Both the position numbers and the translations under genes were made by a program. The notes under the pieces are model-generated. The model was given only the letters and a program-made list of their open reading frames with translations, ran no database searches and was not told the DNA's origin. 64,000 bases of DNA from Castor canadensis (lineage: Eukaryota > Chordata > Mammalia > Rodentia > Castoridae), in contig NC_133394.1 of NCBI RefSeq assembly GCF_047511655.1, positions 62,032,501 to 62,096,500 on the forward strand, in the 5' to 3' direction. How positions within the stretch are numbered: the first letter of the stretch is position 1; each line of letters starts with the position of its first letter. Below, in pieces: positions 62,311 to 64,000 of the stretch.

Positions 62311-63311
62311 TTCCTGTCCTCTCATGGCTTTGTTTGCTTTCATATTCTGTGTGCAGAATTCCTTGTACAGTTATCTGTAGTGGTGGCTAGGTTGTCATAT
62401 ATTGTCTTAGTTTCTGTTTATCGTGGAAGATTTTTATTGCTCTGTCAATTCTGAATGATGGTTTTGCTGGGTAGAGTATCTTAGAGCTGAAATTATTTTC
62501 ATTCAGTGCCTGAAATATCTCACTCTATGTCCTTCTTGCTTTTAAAGTTTCTGTTGAGAAATCTGCTGTGTTTTTGATGGGTTTACCTTTATATGTTTTT
62601 TTTTTCTCTCTTACAACCTTCAATATTCTTTGTCTGTGCTTGTTGTTTTAATGATAATATGCTGTGGGGAGATTCTATTTTGGGCAAGTCTGTTTGGTGT
62701 CCTGGAGGCTTTCTGTAACTGAATGGGCAAACTTTCTCGAAATTTGGGGAATTTTCTGCTATTATTTCATTGAATATATTATGTATCCCTTTGGCTTGCA
62801 CCTCTTCTCCTTCTTCAGTGCCCATGATTCTCAGGTTTAGCCCTTGAAAGAGTCACTGAGTTCTTGCATATTCTTTTCACTGCTCTTTGGTTGTTTGACT
62901 AAGATTTCTTCTGTTTTTTTCTTTAATTTCTATTTTACCTTCGAGCTTTGAGATTCTGTCTTCTACTTGTTCTAGTCTGCTGGAGCGGCCTTCCACTGTG
63001 TTTTTTGTTTGACTAAAGAGAATTTTATTTCCAGGATTTCTGTTTGATTCTTTTTTCTGAGGTTTTCCATATTTTTGTTCAACTCCTCTTTTATATTTTG
63101 TGTTGTCACCTGTAACTCATAAATCTCTTTTTATGGTGTCCTTTGTTTCAGTTTGGTGTTCGCTGAAGTCCTCTCTGAGTCCGTTTATTTGGTTCTGTGT
63201 CTTCTCATGTCCTTTATTTTTGGTGTCTTGAAATTTCTTGAGTGCATCTTGTACATTCAGATTAACCATGTCTAGTATCTTCTCCATGAATTTCTCAGTG
63301 ATATCTTCCAA
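62310..63311 (-). pseudogene. L1 ORF1 remnant
   Basis: The N-terminal piece MEDITEKFMEKILDMVNLNV with following helical, charged sequence (63117-63311) resembles the ORF1p coiled coil. GTEEGEEVQAKGIHNIFNEI with IAENSPNFEKV (62700-62825) resembles the ORF1p central domain. 'ADFSTETL', 'SKILYPAKPSFRID' and 'FHDKQKL' readable at about 62400-62560 mark the C-terminal domain. Stops and frameshifts are present. Confidence 0.8.
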
Positions 63312-63414
63312 GATTTCTTCTTTGGGGTCCTTAGTGACATTTTATCCTTGTTTTGTCAAGGGCAGAAACTGGGTATCCATTTTCTTCATTTCCCACTGAA
63401 TCCTGTATTAAATT

Positions 63415-64000
63415 ATCTTTTTTCTTTTTCAAGGAGAATCCTCTTTTTTCAACATGTGCATACATTGTTTGGGTCATTTCTCCACCCTGCCCCCCTCCCC
63501 CACCCTTTTCCCCTCCCCCACTCAGTTTCAGGCAGAACCTGTTCTGCCCTTATCACTAATTTTGTTGAAGAAAATACACAAGCATAATAAGGAAGACAAA
63601 GCATTTTTGCTAGCTGAGTTAAGGATAGCTATACAGAGAGATTCCTACTATTGCTTTCTTGTACCCCTGTGTTACGACCCATATTGATTCAACTCTAACT
63701 GATCTTTGCATTGGTTCCTGATCCCCTGTTTATGATAAACTCTGTCATTTTAAGGTTTCTGTATTAGTTCCTCTGAAGTGGGGACATCAAATGCTTTCAT
63801 GTTTTGGGTTTTCTACCTATTCCTATATCTCCCATATTGTTCTCCCCTTGTCATGTGATCCAAGTCCAACCACATTACTGCATTTACCCTAGATTTAAAG
63901 TCCACATATGAGGGAGAACATATGATTTTTGGTCTTCTGAGCCTGGCTGACCTTGCTCAGAATGATGTTCTCCAGTTCCATCCATTTACCTGCAAATGGT
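63415..64000 (-). mobile_element. L1 3' end, antisense, continues past the window
   Basis: T-rich start, 'acatgtgcatacattgtttg', C-rich tract, 'caggcagaacctgttctgcc' and 3' UTR. The final bases (63890-64000) encode in reverse the ORF2 C-terminus ([11 protein letters not shown] and MFSLICG-like). It is the fourth sizeable antisense L1 in this gene segment. Confidence 0.88.

Larger units (their letters stand above)
59056..63410 (-). mobile_element. L1 element, antisense, internally deleted, ORF1 plus truncated ORF2
   Basis: From left to right the + strand shows T-rich tail, 3' UTR with pyrimidine tract and 'ggcagaacctgttctgccct', ORF2 in reverse (about 59509-62310), then ORF1 in reverse (about 62310-63311). 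The ORF2 endonuclease part, which should lie between the two, is absent. Frames are broken in many places. Another L1 3' end begins at about 63415, so this copy's 5' end is missing or interrupted there. Confidence 0.88.
54531..64000 (+). other. NDST intron after coding exon D (partial, at least 9470 bp)
   Basis: Begins with the canonical donor gtaagt and runs off the window. From 54531 to about 58840 it is AT-rich and I recognise no gene or repeat. From 58840 to the end it is almost entirely antisense L1. No further NDST exon was found. Confidence 0.8.

Overview
The window is vertebrate, mammalian nuclear DNA, most likely from a rodent close to beaver (Castor). Coding sequence is split by canonical GT-AG introns. 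The SINEs are B1-like (7SL-derived) units fused to a tRNA-like unit with the wording 'gtggtagagcacctgcc...gagttcaaacccc'. The L1 3' ends carry a distinctive pyrimidine-rich tail beginning 'tattcatatgtgcatacaa'. The rodent assignment is fairly safe; the beaver assignment is from memory of these SINE and L1 families and was not tested by a search.

Region 1 (1-21325) is a macrosatellite: six complete head-to-tail units of 3169 or 3178 bp and a seventh cut off at 2293 bp by an assembly gap. Units are nearly identical. They fall into two types, A and B, set by a linked block of five single-base markers plus the length of a CGG tract ((CGG)8 versus (CGG)11). In the order seen, units 1-7 are A A A' B A B B. 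Each unit carries a CpG-rich core, the CGG tract, several good splice-site-like signals, two CTCF-like motifs and an old internal duplication. I see no convincing protein-coding gene in it. The array runs off the left edge, so its true size is unknown.

Region 2 (21326-21525) is exactly 200 N, a placeholder-style scaffold gap. The sequence changes abruptly across it from GC-rich array to AT-rich interspersed-repeat DNA.

Region 3 (21526-64000) is a piece of a heparan sulfate N-deacetylase/N-sulfotransferase gene on the + strand, best matched to NDST3 (NDST4 is the alternative). Four consecutive coding exons (22112-22199, 29095-29249, 49405-49590, 54402-54530) encode 186 uninterrupted residues of the N-deacetylase half. 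All splice sites are canonical and intron phases are consistent. The introns hold L1 elements, all entering antisense to the gene, including two with twin-priming inversions, one with an intact 15-bp target-site duplication, and one that has lost the endonuclease region so ORF1 runs into ORF2. They also hold several B1 and composite SINEs and short microsatellites. If the scaffold join is right, the macrosatellite lies in the NDST3 intron just upstream of exon 22112-22199. If it is wrong, the array belongs elsewhere.
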